A stretch of DNA of 64,000 nt from an uncultured Flavobacteriaceae bacterium (GCA_938073895.1 CALJFB010000002.1:1-64000); one strand, 5' to 3'; positions 27,544 through 38,561 are shown, numbered from the stretch's first letter. Translations and numbers: made by a program. The notes: generated by a model not told the origin, from the sequence alone.

Positions 27544-28383
27544 ATGAAAAATTCTTTTGTAATAAAGCTATTCAAAATTACAACTTTTTTTGTTTTTACA
27601 GGAAGAGCTTATCAATTAATTTTTTGGGATGCACCTTATAGATCCTTGCTTTGGGATCAAAAATTAATATCTCCAATATTGGAATTCTTCAATTTTGATT
27701 GGCAAAGTTATGCCATTTCTTTAGAGAATGATTTTTATATCCAATGTCTTATACAGTTGAATGGTGTGTTTTTTTTAATTTGTGCTATACTTTGTGTAAT
27801 AGTAAAATCTTCTAGTTTAAAAATAATAAAAACAAGTCTAATTTTCGGTGGTTTCTTGTTAGTTTTCTTGGCTTTATTGGAAGCAAAAAGTAAATCTTAC
27901 ATATTTACAATGTTTTTTGAGCATACCATCCAGTTTTCGTTACCATTTATAATGCTTTATTATTTAAAATATAAACAGCTTTGTAAGTTAATTACACCTT
28001 TAAAAGTCATTATTGCATTGACTTTTTTATGTCATGGATTATATGCATTAGGAACATTGTTGCCTTTGCCTGCATCTTTTGTTACTATAACAATGACTAT
28101 TTTAGGTACTACAGAAGAAACATCTATACGATTATTGTTTATTGCAGCTATTTTAGATTTTAGTATTGTAATTGGTTTGTTTATAACTAAGATTGATAAA
28201 TATATCCTACTGTATGCATTCTTTTGGGGATTAGTAACCGCATTTGCAAGAACTTGGAGCGCGCTTATACATTCGTTTTCGTTGTTAACGTTTCATCAAA
28301 CTTTTTACGAAACAGTTTTTAGATTATCTCATGGTTTAGTGCCATTAATACTCTATTATATTCTTAAACATAAAAAGCAATAG
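27544..28383 (+). CDS. Hypothetical multi-TM membrane protein
   Basis: Hydrophobic ORF; ATG at 27544 is the likely start, since the track extension to 27361 overlaps the divergent gene. Confidence 0.7.
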   Translation: MKNSFVIKLFKITTFFVFTGRAYQLIFWDAPYRSLLWDQKLISPILEFFNFDWQSYAISLENDFYIQCLIQLNGVFFLICAILCVIVKSSSLKIIKTSLIFGGFLLVFLALLEAKSKSYIFTMFFEHTIQFSLPFIMLYYLKYKQLCKLITPLKVIIALTFLCHGLYALGTLLPLPASFVTITMTILGTTEETSIRLLFIAAILDFSIVIGLFITKIDKYILLYAFFWGLVTAFARTWSALIHSFSLLTFHQTFYETVFRLSHGLVPLILYYILKHKKQ

Positions 28384-28402
28384 AATATTGGCAATTAAAT
28401 TA

Positions 28403-29470
28403 TTAATAAATAATATTATTAATCTTTTCCCATAAATCATTATCAAAATTAGATATGCCAAAAGTATCTGCATCTGCAGCATTTCCCATTCTAACAATAA
28501 CTAAGTCTTTACTAGGAACTATATAGATTTTTTGGTCATTTTTGCCTAATGCACAAAACATATCTGTTGGTGCGTTTGGAATTAATTCGCCATTAAATTC
28601 TAGTTGACTTTGTGGTAAATGATAGTTTTGCTTTCCATTTAGCCACCATAAGTAGCCATAAGCATTATTTATAGAGTTAGATGTGTTTGTGGCTTCATTT
28701 ATAAAAGCTTCCGATATAATTTGTATGTTCTCCCATTTTCCTTTTTTAGACATTAAAAGACCAAAACGGGCCATACTTCTGGTATTACTCCAATAGACAT
28801 TTAAATTTCCTAAACCAATCCAAGAACCAGACATTCCAATTTTATTTTTTAATTTGGTTTCAAAATAATTATCCCAAGTTTGGTTTGTAGCTTCTGTAAC
28901 TACATCTTGTAATTTTACATAAACATTGTGGTAAGCCCAACGTGTGTTTACATCTGATACATATTGTAAGTTAGTTGGTGCGTTGTTATCTCCTAAAGAA
29001 TCGTCTAAACCAGAAGTCATATTTAACAGGTTTTTGCACGTAATTAAATTTTCTTGGTTTAAAGTGGCACTTGTCCAACCAGTTCCTAAATAGTCCGAGG
29101 CTTTGTTGTTTATGTTAATAAAACCATTGTCTTGTGCAATTCCTGTAATTGCAGAGGTTAACGTTTTACCAGCGCTTGCCCAATACCAAGCAGTTGTTTG
29201 CGTATGATTATTTAGGTAATATTCTACCACTATTTTTCCTTTATGTAGAATTATGAAGCTTTTAGAATTCTTTTCATCTAAAAAAGTATATAAATCACTT
29301 AAATTAGAGGTGTTCCAATTTATGCTTTCGGGCGATTTAGTTTCCCAATCGTTAGAAGAAATAGGCGGAAAGTAGGTTGCTTCTTCGGTTGTTGTAATGG
29401 GATTACTTTCGTCTTCAGAAGAACAATTAGTTAGAAATATGACTAAAAATATGACTAAAACATATTTCAT
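28403..29470 (-). CDS. Serine hydrolase (beta-lactamase/class C-like) lipoprotein
   Basis: Lipobox 'LTNCSS'; 'WASAGKTLTSAITG' SxxK-type motif; 'YHNVYVKL'. Confidence 0.88.
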   Translation of the reverse strand: MKYVLVIFLVIFLTNCSSEDESNPITTTEEATYFPPISSNDWETKSPESINWNTSNLSDLYTFLDEKNSKSFIILHKGKIVVEYYLNNHTQTTAWYWASAGKTLTSAITGIAQDNGFININNKASDYLGTGWTSATLNQENLITCKNLLNMTSGLDDSLGDNNAPTNLQYVSDVNTRWAYHNVYVKLQDVVTEATNQTWDNYFETKLKNKIGMSGSWIGLGNLNVYWSNTRSMARFGLLMSKKGKWENIQIISEAFINEATNTSNSINNAYGYLWWLNGKQNYHLPQSQLEFNGELIPNAPTDMFCALGKNDQKIYIVPSKDLVIVRMGNAADADTFGISNFDNDLWEKINNIIY

Positions 29471-29574
29471 AAGGCTAAAGCTTTTTAATTAAGATTAAGT
29501 AATAAAGATAAAGTTTAATTTTTAAAATTAACAATCGTAAATCATTACGTATCTTTGCAGTCCAAATTAAGTAT

Positions 29575-30879
29575 ATGAGAACTAAAACACTAAAGAAAAA
29601 TAAGATTAACGTAATTACATTAGGTTGCAGTAAAAACGTTTATGATAGTGAAGTGTTAATGGGACAACTAAAAGCTAATGGCAAAGAAGTTGTTCATGAA
29701 GAAGAAGGAAATATTGTGGTTATTAACACTTGTGGTTTTATTAATAATGCCAAAGAAGAAAGTGTAAATACCATTTTGGATTATATGCAAAAAAAGGAAG
29801 ATGGAGACGTAGATAAAGTCTTTGTTACCGGATGTTTAAGCGAAAGATACAAGCCGGATTTACAAAAGGAAATTCCTAATGTAGATCAATATTTTGGAAC
29901 AACAGAATTACCTGGATTATTAAAAGCGCTTGGTGCAGATTATAAACACGAATTAATAGGCGAACGTTTAACTACAACACCAAAAAATTACGCCTATTTA
30001 AAAATTGCCGAAGGTTGCGATAGACCTTGTAGTTTTTGCGCCATTCCAATAATGCGTGGAAAACATAAAAGTACACCAATAGAAAATCTAGTTATAGAAG
30101 CAGAGAAATTAGCAGCTAATGGTGTAAAAGAATTAATACTAATTGCACAAGATTTAACGTATTACGGTTTAGATATTTATAAAAAACGTAATCTAGCAGA
30201 ACTTTTAGAAAATTTAGTAAAAGTAGAAGGCATAGAATGGATAAGATTACATTATGCATTTCCTACAGGTTTTCCAATGGATGTTTTAGATCTTATGAAT
30301 AAAGAACCTAAAATATGTAACTATTTAGATATTCCATTACAGCATATTTCCGATAAGATTCTTAAAAGTATGCGTCGTGGAACAACACAAGCTAAAACCA
30401 CTAAACTATTACAAGATTTTAGAGCAGCTGTTCCAGGAATGACAATTAGAACAACGCTTATTGTTGGATATCCAGGAGAAACAGAAGAAGATTACCAAAC
30501 CCTAAAACAATGGGTTAAAGATATGCGTTTTGAACGTTTGGGCTGTTTTACTTATTCTCATGAAGAAAATACACATGCTTATAATTTAGAAGATGATGTA
30601 CCTCAAGACATAAAGCAGCAACGTGCTAACGAGATTATGGAAATTCAGTCTCAGATTTCTTGGGAATTAAATCAAGAAAAAATTGGTGAAGAATTTAAAG
30701 TTGTTATCGATAGAAAAGAAGGAAACTATTTTGTAGGTAGAACCGAATTTGATAGTCCAGATGTTGATAACGAAGTCTTAATTGATGCAACAGAAACCTA
30801 CCTTAAAACAGGCGATTATTATAACGTAAAGGTTACTGAAGCCGAAGATTTCGATTTATACGCAGAAGTTGTAAAGTAG
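29575..30879 (+). CDS. rimO: Ribosomal protein S12 methylthiotransferase RimO
   Basis: 'LGCSKNVYDSEVLMGQL', radical-SAM 'CDRPCSFCAIP', C-terminal TRAM. Confidence 0.96.
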   Translation: MRTKTLKKNKINVITLGCSKNVYDSEVLMGQLKANGKEVVHEEEGNIVVINTCGFINNAKEESVNTILDYMQKKEDGDVDKVFVTGCLSERYKPDLQKEIPNVDQYFGTTELPGLLKALGADYKHELIGERLTTTPKNYAYLKIAEGCDRPCSFCAIPIMRGKHKSTPIENLVIEAEKLAANGVKELILIAQDLTYYGLDIYKKRNLAELLENLVKVEGIEWIRLHYAFPTGFPMDVLDLMNKEPKICNYLDIPLQHISDKILKSMRRGTTQAKTTKLLQDFRAAVPGMTIRTTLIVGYPGETEEDYQTLKQWVKDMRFERLGCFTYSHEENTHAYNLEDDVPQDIKQQRANEIMEIQSQISWELNQEKIGEEFKVVIDRKEGNYFVGRTEFDSPDVDNEVLIDATETYLKTGDYYNVKVTEAEDFDLYAEVVK

Positions 30880-30901
30880 ACCAAAGTTTACATTAATATA
30901 T

Positions 30902-30940
30902 AAAAAAGGCCAAAATGAATTTCATTTTGGCCTTTTTTTT
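30902..30940 (+). terminator. Terminator after rimO
   Basis: AAAAAAGGCCAAAATGAA/TTTCATTTTGGCCTTTTTTTT. Confidence 0.85.
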
Positions 30941-31134
30941 GCTTTAAGTAATTAGATTTCAACAATTTAGAATATAAAAACAAGTTGTCTTAGGTAATTA
31001 AATATATAATAAAAGTAACGTTTTATCTGTATTTGTATTATCTAGTTTAAAGGTAGCGTTTAATTATTTTAACAAAAAATTAGAATATTAAATGTTAAAA
31101 TTCAATGTTTGGCAACTATATTTATATAAAAAAT

Positions 31135-31926
31135 ATGAAAAAAGGTATCCTATTATTAGCTGTATTCTGTGTTAGTTTTTTTGCTCTATCCCAAAATATA
31201 GAACGTGAAATTGTTAATGGTGAAATTATTATAGAAGGCAACGATATTGATGGTGTTACAATATTTAATTCTACATCTAAAATTGGAGCAATAACAAATT
31301 CTAAAGGCGAATTTAAAATTCCTGTAGCTTTAAACGATGTTTTAGAAGTTAGAGCTTTACAGTATCAAAATTTTGATGTTGTAATAAACAGTTCTATTGT
31401 AGAATCTAAAAATATCCGACTTTTTTTAATAGATGAAATCAATAAATTAGAAGAAGTTTTAATTACAAATAAAAAACTAACAGGAAATATTAAAAAAGAT
31501 ATTAAAAAAGTAAATAGATTTAAGCCCAAATTAAACACTATCTATTTTGGAATACAAAAGAAAAGTAGCAATGCTGCTAATACTAAAATAAGCGATATTG
31601 AAAACATTGCAGTTAGACCAGAATCTATGGTAAATGGCTTAAATGTTATAAATGTTGTAGATCAACTATTAATTCCTCTTTTTAGATCAGAAGTAAAAGA
31701 TAAAAAAGCTGTTGGAGTTCCAGATGTGCCAGTAAATTCTATAAAATATTATTTAGGTTCTAATTTTTTAAGTGAAAACTTTAATATTCCAGATTATAGA
31801 GTCGAAGAGTTTATTAGATATGTAGAAGATGAGACTTTTGATTATGATTTGTTAAACTATGGTCACGAAATGGAATTTTTAGAGGTTTTAAATAGAAAAA
31901 GCAAACAGTTTTTAAGTAAAAAATAA
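31135..31926 (+). CDS. Carboxypeptidase-like regulatory domain (CarboxypepD_reg-like) protein
   Basis: Signal peptide then 'GVTIFNSTSKIGAITNSKGEFKIPVALNDVLEVRALQYQ'; ATG at 31135. Confidence 0.8.
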   Translation: MKKGILLLAVFCVSFFALSQNIEREIVNGEIIIEGNDIDGVTIFNSTSKIGAITNSKGEFKIPVALNDVLEVRALQYQNFDVVINSSIVESKNIRLFLIDEINKLEEVLITNKKLTGNIKKDIKKVNRFKPKLNTIYFGIQKKSSNAANTKISDIENIAVRPESMVNGLNVINVVDQLLIPLFRSEVKDKKAVGVPDVPVNSIKYYLGSNFLSENFNIPDYRVEEFIRYVEDETFDYDLLNYGHEMEFLEVLNRKSKQFLSKK

Positions 31927-31972
31927 TATCTTAAACTAAATAACTTTTAATGTTAATTGGTTTATTAAACTA

Positions 31973-32001
31973 AAAACGTCAAAATATATATTTTGGCGTT
32001 T
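31973..32001. terminator. Intrinsic terminator
   Basis: AAACGTCAAAATAT/ATATTTTGGCGTTT. Confidence 0.65.
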
Positions 32002-32079
32002 CTAGTTTATAATTAGGTTTACAAACATTACTAAATTTAGTACAGACTAATCTTTGTGCAAAAGGTGTTTTAATATTTT

Positions 32080-32940
32080 TTAATTTTTCTTTTTAAAAAC
32101 CACAATGTCTTGATATTCTTTTTTGCTAAAGTCTCTTAATTTATCATTCCAAAAACCATCAATTATTTTTACAAGTTCAAGGTTTTCCTGGCTAAGCATT
32201 TTTAATAATTTATCTTTGTGTATTGCAATATTTCCAGATTTAACTTTACTATTCATTAGTCTAAATCCGTTGTGTTTAACAGGGAAATTAAATCCATTCC
32301 TATTGGCTATGTAATCTTCATTTTTATCATTATATAAAAAAAATGTAGAAAATGCCAGTCCATCATTTTTTAGAACTCTATTAATTTCTTTAAAATAATT
32401 CTGTATCTCTTCTATTTGCATATGTGTAAATACAGAAAAAGAAAATATTTTATCAAACGTGTTATCTTTATAAGGAAAAACAAAGCTTTCGGCTTTTAAG
32501 CTGGAATTATTATATAAATCATTAAAAAGCGGAACATAAGTAAAATAAAAATTAGTAAAATCTTTAGCTATTTTGGAGTTGCACCAATCTATTCCTTGTT
32601 TAACAACATCAAATCCGTTGTAAGTAGCGCTAGCATTTAAATAGTATGATAGTGCAATTGCCGTTCTGCCAATACCACTTCCAATATCTAAAACAGAGTC
32701 GTTTTTTTGTAAATTAATTTCGGTTTTTAGTAATTCTAATTGATGATTTCCTTGCTTAATATAATGGTTAGAATTTGCAGGAGTTCCAGTATATATGTAA
32801 CCTCTTGGTGGAACATATTTGTGTCTTTTTCCTGTTATTTTATCAGAAAAATCTAGAGGTAAAAAATAGAGCTTACGTATAAAAAAACGCTGCTTAGAAG
32901 ATAGTGAATACCATAAATTTCTAAAATGCTTTTTTTTCAT
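32080..32940 (-). CDS. Class I SAM-dependent methyltransferase
   Basis: 'SVLDIGSGIGRTAIAL', 'FDKIFSFSVFTHM'. Confidence 0.88.
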   Translation of the reverse strand: MKKKHFRNLWYSLSSKQRFFIRKLYFLPLDFSDKITGKRHKYVPPRGYIYTGTPANSNHYIKQGNHQLELLKTEINLQKNDSVLDIGSGIGRTAIALSYYLNASATYNGFDVVKQGIDWCNSKIAKDFTNFYFTYVPLFNDLYNNSSLKAESFVFPYKDNTFDKIFSFSVFTHMQIEEIQNYFKEINRVLKNDGLAFSTFFLYNDKNEDYIANRNGFNFPVKHNGFRLMNSKVKSGNIAIHKDKLLKMLSQENLELVKIIDGFWNDKLRDFSKKEYQDIVVFKKKN

Positions 32941-33032
32941 AAGTTTTGCTAATTGTTGGTTTTGTTATATGGTAGTACTAAAATACATTTATTTTATAGC
33001 TAAATAAGCTATGTGTAAAAAAACGTGTAGAT

Positions 33033-33827
33033 CTATTCTATTAGGTTAGATTTTAAAATATTTGTTAACTCGTCAATAGTATCAAAAGCTAAAAATTCTG
33101 CATTCTTAAAGCACGAAATTTGTCCAGTTTCTTCGCTTACAATTATAGCAATTGCATCTGTACGTTCTGTAACTCCAACAGCAGCTCTGTGACGTAAACC
33201 AAAACGTTGCGGAATAGTTTTTTCGTTATTTACAGGTAAAATTACACGGGTTGCTTTTACGGTATTTCCTTCAATAATAATTGCTCCATCGTGTAGTGGG
33301 CTATTTTTAAAAAAAATGCTTTCTATTATAGGTTGTGTTACGGTAATATTCATTTTATCGCCAGTTTCGGCTAAAAAGTCTAAGTTGTTATTTCTTTCTA
33401 AAACGATTAAAGCGCCAGTTTTAGATAAACTCATTTTTTTACAAGCCGAAATTATAACATCAATATCTGTTGTTAATTTAGTTTCTGTTTTTAGGAATCT
33501 TAATTGTTTTAAAAAGTTACGTTTATTACCAAAATTAGTAGAACCTAACATTAATAAGAACTTTCTAATTTCTTGCTGAAACACCACAATTAAAGCAAAC
33601 ATTCCAACACTAATAAAGCCACCAAGGATATTACTTAGTAGTTGCATTTGCAAAGCCTGAGTAATTTTCCAAATAATGTAAACCATTACAATTCCTATAA
33701 AAATATTTATGGCAACTGTTCCTTTTACTAATTTATAAACGTAGTAAAGTAGTGTGGCAACAAGTATAACGTCTATAAAATCTATAACCGATAAGTTAAG
33801 AATGGTGTCTAAAATGTCAAAATTCAT
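33033..33827 (-). CDS. cdaA: Diadenylate cyclase CdaA
   Basis: DAC motifs 'SPLHDGAIII' and 'RFGLRHRAAVGVTE'; three N-terminal TMs. Confidence 0.95.
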   Translation of the reverse strand: MNFDILDTILNLSVIDFIDVILVATLLYYVYKLVKGTVAINIFIGIVMVYIIWKITQALQMQLLSNILGGFISVGMFALIVVFQQEIRKFLLMLGSTNFGNKRNFLKQLRFLKTETKLTTDIDVIISACKKMSLSKTGALIVLERNNNLDFLAETGDKMNITVTQPIIESIFFKNSPLHDGAIIIEGNTVKATRVILPVNNEKTIPQRFGLRHRAAVGVTERTDAIAIIVSEETGQISCFKNAEFLAFDTIDELTNILKSNLIE

Positions 33828-33862
33828 AAAATGAGGTTGGGTTAAAAATCTAATATACTATT

Positions 33863-34690
33863 TTAAACGTTAAAAGTAGTGTTGTACAAGCTTATACATT
33901 CTAAAGCCTCTTTTACATCGTGTACACGTAAAATTTTAGCACCTTTTTGTAATGCTACCATATGTAGAGCAGTTGTTCCATTTAAGGCTTCTTTTGCAGT
34001 TATGTTTAGGGTTTTATAAATCATAGATTTTCTAGATATTCCTGCTAAAAGTGGTGTGTCTATAATTTGTAATAATTCTAATTTTTTTAGAAGTTTAAAA
34101 TTTTGTTCTGTTGTTTTAGCAAATCCAAAACCAGGATCTATAATAAGATCTATAATTCCTAATTTACGACAGGCACTAATTTGTTTAGAAAAATAAAGAA
34201 TTAAGTCGTTTGTAATATCGTTGTAATCGGTTAAATTTTGCATTGTTTCTGCATCACCACGCATATGCATCATAATATATGGGACATTTAAATTAGCTAT
34301 AGTTTGTAGCATTTTTTCATCTCTAAAGCCTCCAGAAATATCGTTTATTATTGCTGCACCAGCTAAAATAGTTTGTTTGGCAACTTCGCTTCTAAACGTA
34401 TCTACCGAAATTATAATATTTGGAAATGTTTTTACCAATAAATTAATAATAGGAATAATGCGTTGCAATTCTTCGTCTTGACTAACAAATGGCGAGTTTG
34501 GCCTTGAACTATAAGCGCCAACATCTATAAAAGTAGCGCCTTGATCTAGCATTTTTGTGACTTGTAAAATAATGTCAGCTTCATTTTTATAAAGCCCACC
34601 ATCAAAAAAAGAATCTGGAGTAACGTTTAAAATACCCATAACTTTGGGTGTTTTTAAATCTATAAGTTGTCCCTTACAATTTATGGTCAT
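33863..34690 (-). CDS. folP: Dihydropteroate synthase
   Basis: 'MGILNVTPDSFFDGG', 'DVGAYSSRP', 'DPGFGFAKT'. Confidence 0.96.
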   Translation of the reverse strand: MTINCKGQLIDLKTPKVMGILNVTPDSFFDGGLYKNEADIILQVTKMLDQGATFIDVGAYSSRPNSPFVSQDEELQRIIPIINLLVKTFPNIIISVDTFRSEVAKQTILAGAAIINDISGGFRDEKMLQTIANLNVPYIMMHMRGDAETMQNLTDYNDITNDLILYFSKQISACRKLGIIDLIIDPGFGFAKTTEQNFKLLKKLELLQIIDTPLLAGISRKSMIYKTLNITAKEALNGTTALHMVALQKGAKILRVHDVKEALECISLYNTTFNV

Positions 34691-34809
34691 ATTTTAAGTT
34701 TATTTAAATCGAATATTAGTCAAAATTAAGCCTTAATAATTAAAATAGAAACCTTTAACTTTGAACTTTAAACTATTTAAGCGAAATTTACACAAAATCA
34801 ATTTATTTT

Positions 34810-35346
34810 ATGCAAAATACCTCAAAACAATATAATGCTGTAATTAAAACCTGTCGCGATTTATTTATAAATAAAATGTCGGATTACGGATCTGCATGGC
34901 GTATTTTACGTTTACCAAGTTTAACAGATCAGATTTTTATAAAAGCCCAACGCATTAGAGGTTTACAGCAAAACGATGTTCAAAAGGTAGACGAAGGTCA
35001 AGAGCCAGAATTTATTGGCATTATTAACTATTGCATAATGGCATTAATACAAATTGATAAAGGTGTAGTTGAGCAACCAGATTTAGGATTAGATAATGCT
35101 ATTGCTTTATACGACCAAAAAGTTGCGTTAACTAAAAAGTTAATGGAAGATAAAAATCACGATTATGGCGAAGCTTGGCGAGATATGCGCGTTAGTAGTT
35201 TAACCGATTTAATTTTACAGAAATTATTACGTGTGAAACAAATTGAAGATAATGCAGGAAAAACTATTGTAAGCGAAGGCATTGATGCGAATTATCAGGA
35301 CATGATTAATTATGCCATTTTTGCTATGATTCATTTAAAATCGTAA
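34810..35346 (+). CDS. DUF1599 domain-containing protein
   Basis: Internal repeat 'MSDYGSAWRILRLPSLTDQI' / 'NHDYGEAWRDMRVSSLTDLI'. Confidence 0.85.
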   Translation: MQNTSKQYNAVIKTCRDLFINKMSDYGSAWRILRLPSLTDQIFIKAQRIRGLQQNDVQKVDEGQEPEFIGIINYCIMALIQIDKGVVEQPDLGLDNAIALYDQKVALTKKLMEDKNHDYGEAWRDMRVSSLTDLILQKLLRVKQIEDNAGKTIVSEGIDANYQDMINYAIFAMIHLKS

Positions 35347-35564
35347 ATTACAAGCATTCAAATAATTAGATGCCTAAACGTAATTATTTTTATATAAAAA
35401 ATAATTGAAAAGTTGGTTAAGAGCAATTTAAACCTCAGTTTTTATAAGAAACTAAATTACTTTAAACGTAAATTAAGATATAAAACAACGCATTAAGTGT
35501 ACTCAAAAACTTAAATTAGTTAAGATAATTATTAGCATTACAAAACAAATAAAACAGACAGCAT

Positions 35565-36872
35565 ATGAACATTTTAGTACAACTTTGTAGAATCTTAGTA
35601 GGAGGATTATTTATTTTTTCGGGAATGATAAAGCTTAACGATCCTTTAGGTTTTTCGTATAAATTACAAGAATATTTTAGTCCAGAAGTTTTAGACTTAC
35701 CCGTATTTATGCCTTACGCATTAGGAATATCTATTATAGTTGTCGTGTTAGAAGTTGTACTTGGTGTCTTTTTACTTATTGGCTATAAGCCTAAATTTAC
35801 AGTATATACCATTTTAGCAATGATTATCTTTTTTACATTCTTAACCTTTTATGCAGCTTATTTTGAAGTGGTAAAAGATTGCGGTTGTTTTGGAGATTTT
35901 TTACCAATGAAACCATGGGAAAGTTTTACCAAAGATGTGGTGCTATTAGTATTAATATTAGTTTTAGTAGCAGGATTAAAACATATTAAGCCATTTTTAA
36001 AAACTCTACCAACAACAGTAATTGCCTTGTTAGGATTTGTATTTAGTCTATGGTTTGGCTATCACGTATTAACACATTTACCAGTTTGGGACTTTAGAGC
36101 TTATAAAATAGGAGATAATCTTTCTGCTAACATGACATTGCCAGACAATGCCCAAAAAGAAGTATCGGAATATGTTTGGATCTTTAATGTTAATGGCGAA
36201 GATAAAGAGTTTAAAACTTCAGGAAATTATCCAACAGTTGAAGGTGGCAAATATGTAGGTTACGAAAAAACAGTTTTAGTTGAAGCAGACGAACCTAAGA
36301 TTTTAGATTTCTCTATAGAAAGTCAAGAAGAGAATTTAACGCAACACTTTTTAGAAGTAGATAATTTAGTAATTGTTGTAGCTTACAACCTAAACTATAC
36401 TAACGTTCAAGGAATGAAAAACATTAAAATAGCAACAGATAAAGCTATTGCAAATGGTTATCAAGTTATTGGATTAACAGCTTCTGGCCAAGATTTAAAA
36501 GCAAAAACAATAAAAGATTACGGCCTAAATTTTGAGTTTTATTTATGTGATGAAAAAGTAGGAAAAACTATAGTACGTTCTAATCCTGGAATTTTAACTT
36601 TAGCAAAAGGAACTGTTTTAGATAAAGAACATTATAATGATACAGCAGATTTAAAACTGCCTAAAGTTGGAGAACCTTATGTAAAACCAGTAGTTACACC
36701 AACAAAAGAAACCTTGTTTTTTATAAACGACTCTATAGCAACCAAATTAGAAGTTAATGCATTAGATCCAAACAATATTGAACAAATGAATGTTATAAAA
36801 GATTCGTTATTACTTAAAAATAAAGCCTACAAAAATGCCGAGTCTGTAATAGAAATCACCTTAAAAAAGTAA
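35565..36872 (+). CDS. BT_3928-type protein: DoxX/MauE-like membrane domain plus thioredoxin-like domain
   Basis: 'RILVGGLFIFSGMIKLNDPLGFSYKLQEYF', 'VVKDCGCFGDFLPMKPW'. Confidence 0.85.
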   Translation: MNILVQLCRILVGGLFIFSGMIKLNDPLGFSYKLQEYFSPEVLDLPVFMPYALGISIIVVVLEVVLGVFLLIGYKPKFTVYTILAMIIFFTFLTFYAAYFEVVKDCGCFGDFLPMKPWESFTKDVVLLVLILVLVAGLKHIKPFLKTLPTTVIALLGFVFSLWFGYHVLTHLPVWDFRAYKIGDNLSANMTLPDNAQKEVSEYVWIFNVNGEDKEFKTSGNYPTVEGGKYVGYEKTVLVEADEPKILDFSIESQEENLTQHFLEVDNLVIVVAYNLNYTNVQGMKNIKIATDKAIANGYQVIGLTASGQDLKAKTIKDYGLNFEFYLCDEKVGKTIVRSNPGILTLAKGTVLDKEHYNDTADLKLPKVGEPYVKPVVTPTKETLFFINDSIATKLEVNALDPNNIEQMNVIKDSLLLKNKAYKNAESVIEITLKK

Positions 36873-36875
36873 CCA

Positions 36876-37952
36876 CTGATTAATTATATTTTAAATAAAA
36901 CATTTTACGCAATACTAACTTTATTTGGAGTTATAACTGTCATATTTTTACTATTTAATGTACTTCCTGGAGATCCAGCACAAATGATGCTTGGTCAGAA
37001 TGAAGACAGCGAACAACTTAAAATAGTAAAACAAAAATATGGTTTCGATAAGTCGTTAACCACGCAGTATTTTTATTATATAAATGATTTGTCTCCGCTT
37101 TCATTTCATTCAAAAAAAGAAGACGATTACACCTTTTATAATTCAAAAAAATATTCGGGAATAGAAGTGTTCTCTCTAGCCAATACAAGTGTAGTGTTAA
37201 AGTTTCCATATTTAAGAGAATCTTTTACCAAACAAGGAAAAAAGGTTAGTCAGGTCTTAACCGAAACATTACCAAATACATTTGTTTTAGCGGTATCGGC
37301 AATTGGAATAGCATTGCTTTTAGGATTAATTCTTGGCGTGTTTTCTGCGTTATATAAGGATACATTTATAGATAAAACTATTCAGATTTTAAGCACATTA
37401 GGAATGAGTGTGCCTTCATTTTTTAGTTCTATTTTATTCGCTTGGCTTTTTGGATATGTTCTTCATGAATATACCAATTTAGAAATGACAGGTAGTTTAT
37501 TCGAATTAGACGATTACGGCGAAAACACTAACCTAAAACTTAAAAACTTAATACTTCCTGCAATTGTTTTAGGAATAAGACCATTGGCAGTAATTATTCA
37601 GTTAATGCGAAACTCGCTATTAGAAGTTTTAAATCAAGATTACATTAGAACAGCAAGAGCTAAAGGATTAAGTGAATTTCAAATTATAAAAAAACATGCG
37701 ATAAAAAACGCTTTAAATCCAGTAGTAACAGCAATTTCTGGTTGGTTTGCATCTCTGTTAGCAGGAGCTGTTTTTGTAGAATACATTTTTGGATGGAATG
37801 GCTTAGGAAAAGAAATAGTAAACGCCTTAAACACCTTGGATTTACCCGTAATTATGGGAAGTGTTTTAATAATAGCAACATTGTTTATAATAATAAATAT
37901 AATTGTAGATATTATTTATACATTATTAGATCCTAAGGTTAAATTAGAGTAG
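36876..37952 (+). CDS. ABC transporter permease (DppB/OppB-like), apparently with a non-AUG start
   Basis: 'NVLPGDPAQMMLGQNED', 'RTARAKGLSEFQIIKKHAIKNALNPV', 'VEYIFGWNGLGKEIV'; conserved first TM encoded upstream of the track start 36984, in frame back to CTG 36876 (L/M-INYILNKTFYAILTLFGVITVIFLLF). Confidence 0.85.
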   Translation: MINYILNKTFYAILTLFGVITVIFLLFNVLPGDPAQMMLGQNEDSEQLKIVKQKYGFDKSLTTQYFYYINDLSPLSFHSKKEDDYTFYNSKKYSGIEVFSLANTSVVLKFPYLRESFTKQGKKVSQVLTETLPNTFVLAVSAIGIALLLGLILGVFSALYKDTFIDKTIQILSTLGMSVPSFFSSILFAWLFGYVLHEYTNLEMTGSLFELDDYGENTNLKLKNLILPAIVLGIRPLAVIIQLMRNSLLEVLNQDYIRTARAKGLSEFQIIKKHAIKNALNPVVTAISGWFASLLAGAVFVEYIFGWNGLGKEIVNALNTLDLPVIMGSVLIIATLFIIINIIVDIIYTLLDPKVKLE

Positions 37953-38060
37953 TAGTTTAAGTTATTACCTAATAAATAGTAGCTCTAATTATTTTTGTAA
38001 ATAAATGTGGTACATAGCACAATTAAAACTCTATTAAAGAAAACATTAAAATAAAAATTC

Positions 38061-38561
38061 ATGAAAAAATATATTTACGGCCTATTATTAGTATTATTTA
38101 CTTTTTCAAGTTGCGAGCCAAAAGTAGAGCCAACAAAATTTTCAGTTGAAGCTTTAAATGATTTGTTTCTAACAACAAACGATACTAAAATTAAGTTCCA
38201 AGACATTCTAGATAACCATAAAGGAAAAACTATAATTATAGATATTTGGGCTTCTTGGTGTGGCGATTGTTTAAAAAGTTTACCAAAAGTAAAAAGCTTA
38301 CAAGCACAATATCCTAAAGCAGATTTCGTATTTTTGTCCCTAGATAAAAAGATGTCAACTTGGAAAAAAGCAATAGAAAAGTATAATATAAAAGGAGATC
38401 ATTATTATATGCAATCTGGTTGGAAAGGTGCTTTTGGTACATTTCTTAATTTAGATTGGATTCCACGATATTTAGTCGTTAATAAAAATCAAGAAATACT
38501 AATTTTTAAAGCTGTTACCGCAGATAATAAAAACATACAAACCGCATTAAGTTCACAATAA
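38061..38561 (+). CDS. TlpA-like thioredoxin family lipoprotein
   Basis: 'SSCEP' lipobox, 'IIDIWASWCGDCLKSLP'. Confidence 0.9.
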   Translation: MKKYIYGLLLVLFTFSSCEPKVEPTKFSVEALNDLFLTTNDTKIKFQDILDNHKGKTIIIDIWASWCGDCLKSLPKVKSLQAQYPKADFVFLSLDKKMSTWKKAIEKYNIKGDHYYMQSGWKGAFGTFLNLDWIPRYLVVNKNQEILIFKAVTADNKNIQTALSSQ

